Source: Ralstonia sp. RRA (GTDB lineage: Bacteria; Pseudomonadota; Gammaproteobacteria; Burkholderiales; Burkholderiaceae). From it: a DNA stretch of 64,000 bases. Below the pieces are notes generated by a model that searched no databases, was not told the origin of the DNA, and saw only the letters and a list, made by a program, of their open reading frames with translations. Both the position numbers and the translations under genes were made by a program. The DNA is taken from positions 310,001 through 374,000 of the forward strand of contig NZ_CP146093.1 in assembly GCF_037023145.1 (NCBI RefSeq), in the 5' to 3' direction. Shown piece after piece: positions 54,360-64,000 of the stretch (its first letter is position 1; each line of letters opens with the position of its first letter).

Positions 54360-54389
54360 GAAACCGTAAGAAATTGCACGAAAAGGACG
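54360..54389 (+). repeat. 30-bp direct repeat, copy B
   Basis: Same sequence as copy A except four bases in the middle; 86 bases downstream of it. A gene fragment ends 2 bases after it, as if cut by it. Confidence 0.7.
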
Positions 54390-54390
54390 A

Positions 54391-54772
54391 CTACCCCCAC
54401 GTGGCGAAGTGTTCGACCTCGGCAAGAGCCTTTTCCAGTTTGCCGGCGTCGACGTGCAGGCTGGGCTCCATCATCCAGACAGAGCCCATGTCCATTCCGT
54501 TCGCCTCCGCTTCGACGAGTAGCTCGCGCTCGCGATCGTCCAGGAAAAACAAACTGCGGTGCTTTGTGAGTTCAATCGGCGCGTGCGTCGGCCTGACACG
54601 CGTCAGGCTCCCTGGGTGCTGTGAGCGGTTCCGCGCCAGGATGACCTGCTCAAGCAGATCCAAGTCTGCGCCGCTGTCCAAGAACTTCACGCCCAGGTGC
54701 TCCGCGAAAACAGCCTCGTACCCTCGGAGCCATCCGTGTTTGAACACGCGTTTCCGCACATCTTGGTCGACG
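54391..54772 (-). pseudogene. C-terminal fragment with HEPN-like motif
   Basis: Last about 127 residues of an unknown protein (INVDQDVRKRVFKHGWLRGYEAV...), its 5' part lost where it meets the truncated integrase near 54773. The RNRSQH segment fits the R-N/S-x-x-x-H signature of HEPN RNase domains, often toxins or defence nucleases. The stop is immediately beside direct repeat B. Confidence 0.5.
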
Positions 54773-55432
54773 TTGATAGCCGAGCAACCGCTGGCGCGTG
54801 AGGTCCGAGAGCGGCCCAAGCTCGTGCGCGCCGCACCAGCGCATCAGGCGGCGCAGTTCGGCGCCATAGGCGCGCAACGTGTGGGGCGAGCGCCCGGTTC
54901 GGTCGCGCAGGAAGAGCGCCAGCGCCTGTGCATCGTCGGCGGCGCCGAGCGTGTTGGCCGCCGCGTGCGGCTGGGCGAAGCGGCCGGCGCGCGTGAGCCA
55001 CGCGTGGTCAGCAGGGCCGTAAGCGGCCAGCCACGGGTTCGCCGCGACAGCTCCCCTCGCTTCCGCGGCGGTCGGCACCGTTGCTTCGCTCGCTAAGGCG
55101 GCGGTGGACCGGATGCGGCGCCGGTGCGTGTGCAGCAGCCGCGCGAGGACCGTCTCCGGGCGGGGCGCCAGATCCGCCGTCACCGTGCGCAGGCGCCCGC
55201 GCTCCCAGTATTCGACTGCCCCATCGTGCGCCAGCAGCAGCTTGAGCACGGTCGGCTGCGCGGCCTTGGCGTCGGCCAGCGAGCCATAGCGGCGCTTGAC
55301 GCGCGCCAGCGTCCAGTGCGCGTAGACCGGGTGCCCGAGTGCCTCCGCCAGGTAGGCGAGGGCCGCCGCGACGGTGGCCGGCAGTGGGCGCGGCGGCACC
55401 GCGCCCGTATCGATCCAGTCGGCCGGCTTCAT
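54773..55432 (-). pseudogene. Truncated tyrosine recombinase (TnpS-like)
   Basis: About 220 N-terminal residues; the SAM-like core-binding domain is seen in LALFLRDRTGRSPHTLRAYGAEL (in part) and LTRQRLLGYQ, after which the sequence changes to the unrelated fragment. The catalytic C-terminal domain with R..HxxR..Y is missing. ATGA overlap with the second KfrA/TnpT-like gene shows an operon typical of resolution modules. Confidence 0.7.
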
Positions 55433-56367
55433 GACTGGGCGGTCCGCTTGGCGGCCGCCTTGCCCGTCGATCTGGGCACGCGCGTCTTGGCCGCTGGTGG
55501 CGCCGCGGCCAGGGTCGCACGCAGCAGCTCGTCGAGCTGGGCGCGCTGGCTGGCGGTGACGGCCTTGAGTGCGCTCGCCTCGCCCGCGGCGGTCTGGCGC
55601 GCGGCCCGCTCGCTGGCCAGGTCGGCGTCGAGTCGTGCGCGCTCGTCTTCCAGCGCGGCGATGCGCCGCTCGGCGAATTTGAGTTGGGAGGCCAGTTGCG
55701 CGCGCTCGGCCCGCACCGCGTCGCGCTGGTGCGCGGTTTCCTGCAGGAGCTGCTTCGACAGCGCCTCGTAGCGCGCCTGGGTGGTGGCGATCGCCTCGGT
55801 GTGGGTGCGCTCGCCCGCCGTGGCGCGCTCCTGGGCGGTCGCCAGCGCCGCCTCGAGCTCGCCCCGGCGTGCGGCTTGCTCATCGGCGCGCGCGCACGCC
55901 GCCGCCTGGGCGGCGCACGCTACGGCCAGCGCGGTGTCGCGCGCGGCGAGCTGGCCGCGCACCTCGCTCAGTTCGGCCCGCAGCAGCTCGACCCGCAGTT
56001 CGGCCTCGGCGCGGGCGGCCTCGGCGGTGTCGGCTGTGGCTTGCGCCTCGCGCTTCAGGCGCACCACGTCGTCGAGCTGCACCGCGACCGCGGCCTGCCA
56101 CAGCGCGCGCATCGCTTCGGCGATCTCGACCGGAATCTCGGGCAGGGCGAGGTCGGCCAGGCCCGAGCGCACCACCTCGGCCTCGATCGCGTTGAGCGTA
56201 CGCGACAGCGTTGCAGGGTCACCGCCGCCCAGGCGGTCACGCAGCTTGCGCACCGACACCACGCGGCGAAAGCGTGCGGCCGTGGGCGGCGCCGCGTCGC
56301 CGGCCTCGGTGAGCATGGCCAGCACGGTGGCGCGGATCTGGTCGGGGGTGGCGGCGAGGCGGGGCAT
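55429..56367 (-). CDS. Second KfrA/TnpT-like coiled-coil protein
   Basis: 312 residues, N-terminal KfrA-type domain (TPDQIRATVLAMLTEAG ... RRVVSVRKLRDRLGGGDPATLSRTLNAIEAEV in pieces), then a long Ala/Arg/Glu coiled coil and a basic end (KTRVPRSTGKAAAKR). Only distantly similar to the one at 53283, so from a different element. Its recombinase partner is truncated. Confidence 0.8.
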   Translation of the reverse strand: MPRLAATPDQIRATVLAMLTEAGDAAPPTAARFRRVVSVRKLRDRLGGGDPATLSRTLNAIEAEVVRSGLADLALPEIPVEIAEAMRALWQAAVAVQLDDVVRLKREAQATADTAEAARAEAELRVELLRAELSEVRGQLAARDTALAVACAAQAAACARADEQAARRGELEAALATAQERATAGERTHTEAIATTQARYEALSKQLLQETAHQRDAVRAERAQLASQLKFAERRIAALEDERARLDADLASERAARQTAAGEASALKAVTASQRAQLDELLRATLAAAPPAAKTRVPRSTGKAAAKRTAQS

Positions 56368-56965
56368 GGCAGTTTCCGGAGGCGCATTTCAGCCTATCTT
56401 ACGCACATACCTAACGTTAGAAAAGCCATTTATGTGTTGCTTGGGAAAACCAAAGACGGATAAATCTAGTTATCTTGCGGAAACAATGGCTTCCAGCCAC
56501 AGGGCGCGCTTGGCCGCGCGGCGGGGGCGGTCAACGTTCCAAAACCAAGGGGAAAAGGACCAGTCAGCAAGTGACTGATTTGACTAGGGTTTTAGGGTGG
56601 GCATCACCCTGGAACCCGCATGGCTGCTACGGGTGGCTACCCCGGTAAATTGCGGCGAAATCAAGGGGACCCCTGATCCAGACATTCGTCTATTCGCTGG
56701 CCTGGCCGCATATCCAGTGGGCGGCGATGCTGGTGGTGCGGCTGCGCCCGGGTGCGGGTAACTAGTCGCTGGACGAACTGTAGGGGGCGAGCACTAACCG
56801 TCTCGCGCGGCGGCTTGCGAACCATAGGTCGGCCCGCGGCCGGAAAAATGCTTGACCTTCCCTGCCGTGGGAACGTCCATATTAACCATGGGGGACAGAA
56901 GCCCCTGCGGCGTGGCAGGACCAAGTCGGCAGAGAGCATCGGATTTTCCGCCGGAGGTTAGTCAA
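56368..56965. other. Spacer with mobile-element debris
   Basis: No credible gene. Contains hairpin CAGTCA (56561-56566) / TGACTG (56572-56577) and a palindrome TAACGTTA near 56411. The stretch 56650-56760 reads like the tail of a membrane protein (SLAWPHIQWAAMLVVRLRP) with no start; origin unknown. Confidence 0.4.
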
Positions 56966-57142
56966 ATGGGCGTTCCGGGGCGCACGTTGTATGAAGAGGT
57001 CTTTGCGGTGTTCGAAAGGGCATGCCAGGAAAGCGATTTCGAGCTGGCCGAGGACCTCCTGCTCGCCCTAGAAGCGATGGATCGCCGGCAGGAAGCTCAT
57101 CGGCAACTCGACCGCGCCTACCTGCTGCTAGCCGATCTCTGA
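56966..57142 (+). CDS. Small helical protein, unknown
   Basis: 58 residues; GGAGGTTAG ribosome site. Two predicted helices with many acids (ERACQESDFELAEDLLLALEAMDRRQ, in part). Not recognised. Confidence 0.55.
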   Translation: MGVPGRTLYEEVFAVFERACQESDFELAEDLLLALEAMDRRQEAHRQLDRAYLLLADL

Positions 57143-57229
57143 GAACGGGAGTCCCCCGACTTTGGTTTCTACCTGCTTGCCATCGGCTGGCCAATGCCCC
57201 TGGGGACAGCAGTGGTCCTCTTCCATGCC

Positions 57230-57637
57230 TTAGCGTGCAATATTTTCCGTTTTCTGAAGTGACCCCTTCTTTACGGAGTCCCGCGTATACCAGTCGTTCT
57301 TCTCGACAACCGGCTCTTTGCGATAGTGCCGCATGACCCGAAGAAAGCACTCGAGAGGCTGTTCTTCTTTCGTAACCATCGGGCCTAACGTCGTCGGAGA
57401 CAATTGCACGTTCCGGCTAATTCGAGAAACATCGTCTATTTTGCAGAAAGCGGCCGCTAACCGATCGAGCGGGGGAGTATCCGAAGGTCTTGCGAGCGCC
57501 GAGGCAATTTCTTCCATGTGCGCCGGGCTGCAAGGAAACTCATGTCGATCGGACAGTGCGCTCACTTTGGCTTGCAGAGCCGGGTTCGTGCCCTCGTGAA
57601 GGTACGCAAACAGGTTGTAATCCAGGTAAATTCTCAT
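57230..57637 (-). CDS. PIN-like N-terminal region, likely truncated
   Basis: 135 residues beginning MRIYLDYNLFAYL, the form of the first PIN motif (D6), with acidic PAHMEEIASAL as second motif near 41-51. The third acidic motif and the C-terminal half of longer PIN-like proteins are missing; the last 15 residues look like random extension. No antitoxin gene next to it. Confidence 0.5.
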   Translation of the reverse strand: MRIYLDYNLFAYLHEGTNPALQAKVSALSDRHEFPCSPAHMEEIASALARPSDTPPLDRLAAAFCKIDDVSRISRNVQLSPTTLGPMVTKEEQPLECFLRVMRHYRKEPVVEKNDWYTRDSVKKGSLQKTENIAR

Positions 57638-57744
57638 GCGATGGAGTTTGCGTATTGTTAAGCGCGCTCATACGTTTGGGAAATGCTGGCCGAACCTGAA
57701 GTTGGCGCATTCGCGCTGCACGTGGCTTGGGAGCAGTGGGAGTC

Positions 57745-58203
57745 TTACTTCTTCGACATTTGAAGGATTCTGAGCACGATGAGTGCGAAGGCAGTCGCGA
57801 CGATGGCCGTCACCGCATGGCCCATGCCGGCGGCCACGCCGATCGCGGCAGCAATCCAGATGCTCGCGGCAGTTGTGAGCCCCCTGACGTGTGTCTCATT
57901 GTCCGGCTTCAGGATCGCCCCTGCACAAAGGAATCCGATGCCTGACGTGAGACCCTGAAGCACGCGGCTCATGTCGGCAAGCTGCACGCCCGCCTGGAGG
58001 GGAACCACGACAAAAACGCATGCCCCCAGCGCGACGAGCATGTGAGTGCGCACGCCTGCGGATTTTCCCGAGCTCTCCCGCTCGTACCCCAGCAAGCCCC
58101 CCAAAACGATAGAGACGGTCATTCGAACGACGGCACGTACTGCCTCGGCAGCATTAGCGAGATCGGAGAATTCCGAGCTCAATGTGCGGATGATGTCGTT
58201 CAT
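57745..58203 (-). CDS. MgtC/SapB family membrane protein
   Basis: 152 residues, about five hydrophobic segments, with the MgtC/SapB signature GGLLGYERESSGKSAGVRTHMLVALG (in part) and the late GLTTAASIWIAAAIGVAAG. Family members affect Mg2+ homeostasis or ATP synthase control. Divergent to czcN; role in metal resistance inferred only. Confidence 0.85.
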   Translation of the reverse strand: MNDIIRTLSSEFSDLANAAEAVRAVVRMTVSIVLGGLLGYERESSGKSAGVRTHMLVALGACVFVVVPLQAGVQLADMSRVLQGLTSGIGFLCAGAILKPDNETHVRGLTTAASIWIAAAIGVAAGMGHAVTAIVATAFALIVLRILQMSKK

Positions 58204-58452
58204 TGCGGAGCGTCTCTGGGTGTGTCCTGAAAATGGCCAAGACAGTCTATGTCGCAGAAGATGACTGTCAGATTGCCGAGCTATGACACAACCGGATTCG
58301 CTGGCCCGGGGGCAAGATTAACAACGTATTACATTTCGGCAATAAAGCCTGACAACGGAAGGGCAACCTTAGAATGCCGGCCATTAGTGCTCGTTTTCGC
58401 GCCAGTGTGTCCACTCGAAGTGCGCGACATTCTCCTCCAGCCCCCGAACCGC

Positions 58453-59103
58453 ATGACCGATTCTTCAATCTCCCCGTCCCAACCCGCTGGTCTCTCGAGG
58501 GCGCTGGACAATTTCCTGACACGCCACCGCATCGGCGTTTGGCGTGTTGTCGTAACGTTTGTCCTGGCAAGTCTGGTCTTTGGCCATTCTCGCTGGGACG
58601 GTACCTGGGTGTCGCCGCTGCTGCTGACGCTGGGGATGTTGGGGGTGAGCCTGGCCACGGTCGGGCGGCTCTGGTGCGCGTTGTACATTTCCGGGCGCAA
58701 GAACAATACCTTGGTGACCTCGGGTCCATATTCACTGTGTCGCCATCCGCTCTATGTCTGCAACTTGCTAGGCATTATCGGACTAGGGGCGATGACCGAG
58801 TCGCTGGCGGTTACCGCAGTCCTGGCGCTCGCATTTGCGCTGATGTACCCGGCTGTCATCCGGACGGAAGACCGCTTTCTGGCTTCCGCCTTCCCGGAAT
58901 TCGCCGAATACGCACGCCGTACACCAGCGTTCTTTCCCCGTCTGTCGCTGTATAGGGGGGAGTCGACATGGACGGTCCATGTGTCTTCCTTTCAACGCAA
59001 TATTGCGGACTCGGTCTGGTTTCTCGGCCTGTCGGTGGTCGTGGAGTCGTTTGATTTGTTCCATGACGCCGGCGTCCTCCGGGCGGTCGTGACGCTTGCC
59101 TGA
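58453..59103 (+). CDS. czcN: CzcN (isoprenylcysteine-methyltransferase-like)
   Basis: 216 residues, multi-pass, with the ICMT-type motif GPYSLCRHPLYVCNLLG and EDRFLASAFPEFAEYARRTPAF (in part). Size and sequence fit CzcN, first gene of the Cupriavidus czcNICBA cluster. Its enzymatic target is unknown. ATG at 58453 chosen for length; the longer frame upstream has no support. Confidence 0.85.
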   Translation: MTDSSISPSQPAGLSRALDNFLTRHRIGVWRVVVTFVLASLVFGHSRWDGTWVSPLLLTLGMLGVSLATVGRLWCALYISGRKNNTLVTSGPYSLCRHPLYVCNLLGIIGLGAMTESLAVTAVLALAFALMYPAVIRTEDRFLASAFPEFAEYARRTPAFFPRLSLYRGESTWTVHVSSFQRNIADSVWFLGLSVVVESFDLFHDAGVLRAVVTLA

Positions 59104-59312
59104 TGCGGGCAACTCCGCATACACGTACAGCCATGCACTACGCTCACGTCTCCGATTCTGTTGTCGAGAGCATGCTCGTGATGCTGGTCGGCCTGATCGT
59201 CCTGTATGTGGGGTTCGCTGTCTATTTGCGGTGGAAGCATGGGCCCGCCCCCAAGCGTAAGACTGATGAGGGGCGAAAGCGGCACCCCAAAACGAGCAGG
59301 CGAAAGCGATAA
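59103..59312 (+). CDS. Small membrane protein between czcN and czcI
   Basis: 69 residues; ATG overlaps the czcN stop (TGATG), so translationally coupled; ATG at 59133 is an alternative. One helix (MLVMLVGLIVLYVGFAVYL) then a very basic tail (KRKTDEGRKRHPKTSRRKR). Not recognised. Confidence 0.6.
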   Translation: MRATPHTRTAMHYAHVSDSVVESMLVMLVGLIVLYVGFAVYLRWKHGPAPKRKTDEGRKRHPKTSRRKR

Positions 59313-59417
59313 TCGTAATCTGCTCTTAATGCTGGTGATCGAGGATTCATGTAAACTTCGGCGACGGCCCAGCCGTTAGTACTTCAACCCCAAGCCCCCC
59401 GCACAGTCTCCCAAGGA

Positions 59418-59765
59418 ATGCGACGTTTCGTTCTGATCTTCGTGCTGCTCATTTTGCCGTTCCAGTTTTCCTGGGCGGCAGCGGCACGCTATTGTCAGCA
59501 CGAGAAAGCCACGGCCACTTGGCACCTTGGGCACCACGAGCATCGTCATCAGCAGCCGGAAGGTAAAACGGATGCCGAGAAAAAGCCATTCGTGGATACA
59601 GACTGCGGGGTATGCCATCTGGTCTCCCTCCCGTTCGTCTATGGACAGACGCAGGACGTGTTGATAGCGAATCGGGTAGAAGTGACCGATACTCAACATG
59701 CGTCCGAGTTCTCGTCTCTGAATGCCAGGGCTCCCGACCGTCCTCAGTGGCAGCGTCTCGCTTGA
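59418..59765 (+). CDS. czcI: CzcI (second cluster)
   Basis: 115 residues, signal peptide, His segment (HLGHHEHRHQ) and DTDCGVCHLV. AAGGA ribosome site 4 bases before the ATG. Paralogue of the gene at 43320. 75 bases before czcC. Confidence 0.88.
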   Translation: MRRFVLIFVLLILPFQFSWAAAARYCQHEKATATWHLGHHEHRHQQPEGKTDAEKKPFVDTDCGVCHLVSLPFVYGQTQDVLIANRVEVTDTQHASEFSSLNARAPDRPQWQRLA

Positions 59766-59840
59766 TCGGCGAGACGACGACTCTTTTTCTCCTTTCGTCT
59801 CTCGCCGAATTCTCCTGGTCACATACCTTGGTGCAATTCG

Positions 59841-61097
59841 ATGCGAAGACTATTTCTGCCGCTCGGGCTGGCGGTAGCATTTCTCAGCCCAAACTTTGCC
59901 GTAGCGCAATCTGACACCGGCACGTCCATGGTGCCCGTCTTCCCAAGGGAAGCGGCGGGACCGTTGACCCTCGAGGCCGCGTTGTCGCTGGCGGCAGGAA
60001 GCAATTTCAACCTGTCCGCCGCCGCCAAGGAACTCGATTCCACAGAAGGTGGGATCATGCAGGCCCGGGTTATTCCGAACCCGGAACTCCAGACGCTGGT
60101 CGAGGACACGCGGAAATCCACCCGTACATCCACCGCCCAGATGAATATCCCCATCGAACTGGGCGGCAAGCGCTCGGCTCGTATCAATGCCGCGGAAAGG
60201 ACGCGCGAACTGGCGCAGGCAACGCTGGCTGGCGTTCGCGGTGACATTCGGGCGCAGGTAATCGAGAGCTTTTTTTCCGTCTTGATCGCACAGGAACGCG
60301 TCAAGCTGGCAACTGGCTCCGCGGATATCGCTGCGAGGGGCGCGCAAGCCGCTTCACGCCGCGTCGCGGCCGGCAAGATCTCCCCGGTTGACGAAACTAA
60401 GGCACGTGTCGAACAGGCCAACGCCGAACTTGAATTGGCCGAAGCAACGGCGAGCCTGCAGTCCGCCCGTCAGGCGTTGACGGCGTTGTGGGGCAATGCA
60501 TCGCCGCAGTTTACCGAAGCACAGGGCAATCTGGACGCGCTGCCATCCAGGCCGGCGCCTGAACTCCTTCTGAAGGAGCTGGAAAACTCACCGCTGGTGG
60601 CCGCAAGCCGCGCTGAACTTGACCGCCGCCAGGCATTGGTGGGCGTTGAGCGCAGCCGCCAGTATCCGGATCTGACAGTCAGTCTGGGTGCCAAGCGAGA
60701 TACAGAAGCCAACCGCAACATGGCGGTGATCGGTGTGGCGATCCCGTTGCCGATTTTTGACCGGAATCAGGGCAACTTGTATTCGGCCATTCGCCAGGCG
60801 GACAAGGCCCAGGATGAATATCTGGCCAATCGCATCAGCCTGACCCGAAATCTCCTGATGGCATCGAACCAGCTGTCGGTATCGCGCGCCTCGGCACAAA
60901 CGCTGAAGCAGACCGTCTTGCCAGGCGCCGAGCAAGCCTTCAACGCGGCGACCATTGGCTTCGAGGCCGGCAAGTTCAATTATCTGGACGTCCTGGATGC
61001 CCAGCGCACGCTGTTCCAGGCACGCATCCGCTATCTCGGCGTGCTTGGACAAACCTATCAGGCGGCGACCACGATCGATCGCATTCTGGGACGTTAA
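59841..61097 (+). CDS. czcC: CzcC (second cluster)
   Basis: 418-residue outer-membrane channel protein, parallel in all features to the CzcC at 43732 (GPLTLEAALSLA; MNIPIELGGKRSAR; LLLKELENSPLVAASRAELDRRQ in pieces) but with its own changes throughout. 17 bases before czcB. Confidence 0.92.
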   Translation: MRRLFLPLGLAVAFLSPNFAVAQSDTGTSMVPVFPREAAGPLTLEAALSLAAGSNFNLSAAAKELDSTEGGIMQARVIPNPELQTLVEDTRKSTRTSTAQMNIPIELGGKRSARINAAERTRELAQATLAGVRGDIRAQVIESFFSVLIAQERVKLATGSADIAARGAQAASRRVAAGKISPVDETKARVEQANAELELAEATASLQSARQALTALWGNASPQFTEAQGNLDALPSRPAPELLLKELENSPLVAASRAELDRRQALVGVERSRQYPDLTVSLGAKRDTEANRNMAVIGVAIPLPIFDRNQGNLYSAIRQADKAQDEYLANRISLTRNLLMASNQLSVSRASAQTLKQTVLPGAEQAFNAATIGFEAGKFNYLDVLDAQRTLFQARIRYLGVLGQTYQAATTIDRILGR

Positions 61098-61114
61098 GAC
61101 GGGATTCATAAAAC

Positions 61115-64000
<2,886 letters not shown>

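Noticed and set aside
56561-56577. CAGTCA/TGACTG hairpin as terminator
   Set aside because: Only 6 pairs and no T-run directly after it on either strand.

Overview
The window looks like a GC-rich betaproteobacterium of the Cupriavidus/Ralstonia/Burkholderiales type. No rRNA, tRNA or CRISPR array was seen, so this rests on codon use, on the gene families, and on a czc metal-efflux gene order (czcN-I-C-B-A and czcI-C-B-A-D-R-S) best known from Cupriavidus metallidurans. Nearly everything here is accessory DNA.

Layout. (1) 1-37.5 kb is the conjugation, replication and regulation half of an integrative and conjugative element (ICE) of the ICEclc/PAGI-2/PFGI-1 class, almost all on the minus strand. 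It runs from a BisR-like candidate and alpA (37.5-36.4 kb), through parA, a small shi-like gene, a ParB-domain gene, DUF2857, STY4528, PFL_4669, DUF3158, ssb and topB, then a long run of small conserved ICE genes (24.9-15.8 kb), to pilL, a lytic transglycosylase, the TraD coupling protein and TIGR03747 (7.1-1.0 kb). (2) Cargo sits in this backbone: a PD-(D/E)XK-like gene (48-977), an intact fluoride-resistance operon under a fluoride riboswitch (8.4-13.4 kb) beside a decayed MFS gene, a gene of possible defence role (27.6-28.4 kb) and an unknown 340-residue gene (30.7-31.7 kb). (3) 37.5-39.5 kb holds a decayed two-gene unit with a PIN-like protein and in-frame amber codons. (4) 39.8-43.1 kb is a run of small, mostly exported or membrane genes, some rich in methionine, histidine or cysteine. 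(5) 43.3-52.8 kb is a complete czcI-C-B-A-D-R-S system. (6) 53-57 kb is a scrapyard of transposon-type resolution modules: two KfrA/TnpT-like coiled-coil genes, a truncated tyrosine recombinase, a core-site palindrome and direct repeats. (7) 57.2-64 kb has a PIN-like fragment, an mgtC-like gene and a second czc operon (czcN, a small membrane gene, czcI, czcC, czcB, and czcA cut by the window end).

How it works together. The ICE genes would control and carry out self-transfer. The bisR-alpA-parA-shi-ParB-DUF2857-regB-inrR order matches what I recall of the ICEclc bistability switch. The fluoride operon pairs two F- exporters (CLC-F and Fluc) with an enolase, which is a known fluoride target. 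The czc systems export Co/Zn/Cd from periplasm and cytoplasm and carry their own two-component control. The most interesting unexplained signals are a family of leader hairpins in front of about ten consecutive ICE genes, three copies of a 17-bp palindrome upstream of minus-strand ICE genes, and a set of nonsense codons that all fall where tryptophan would be expected.
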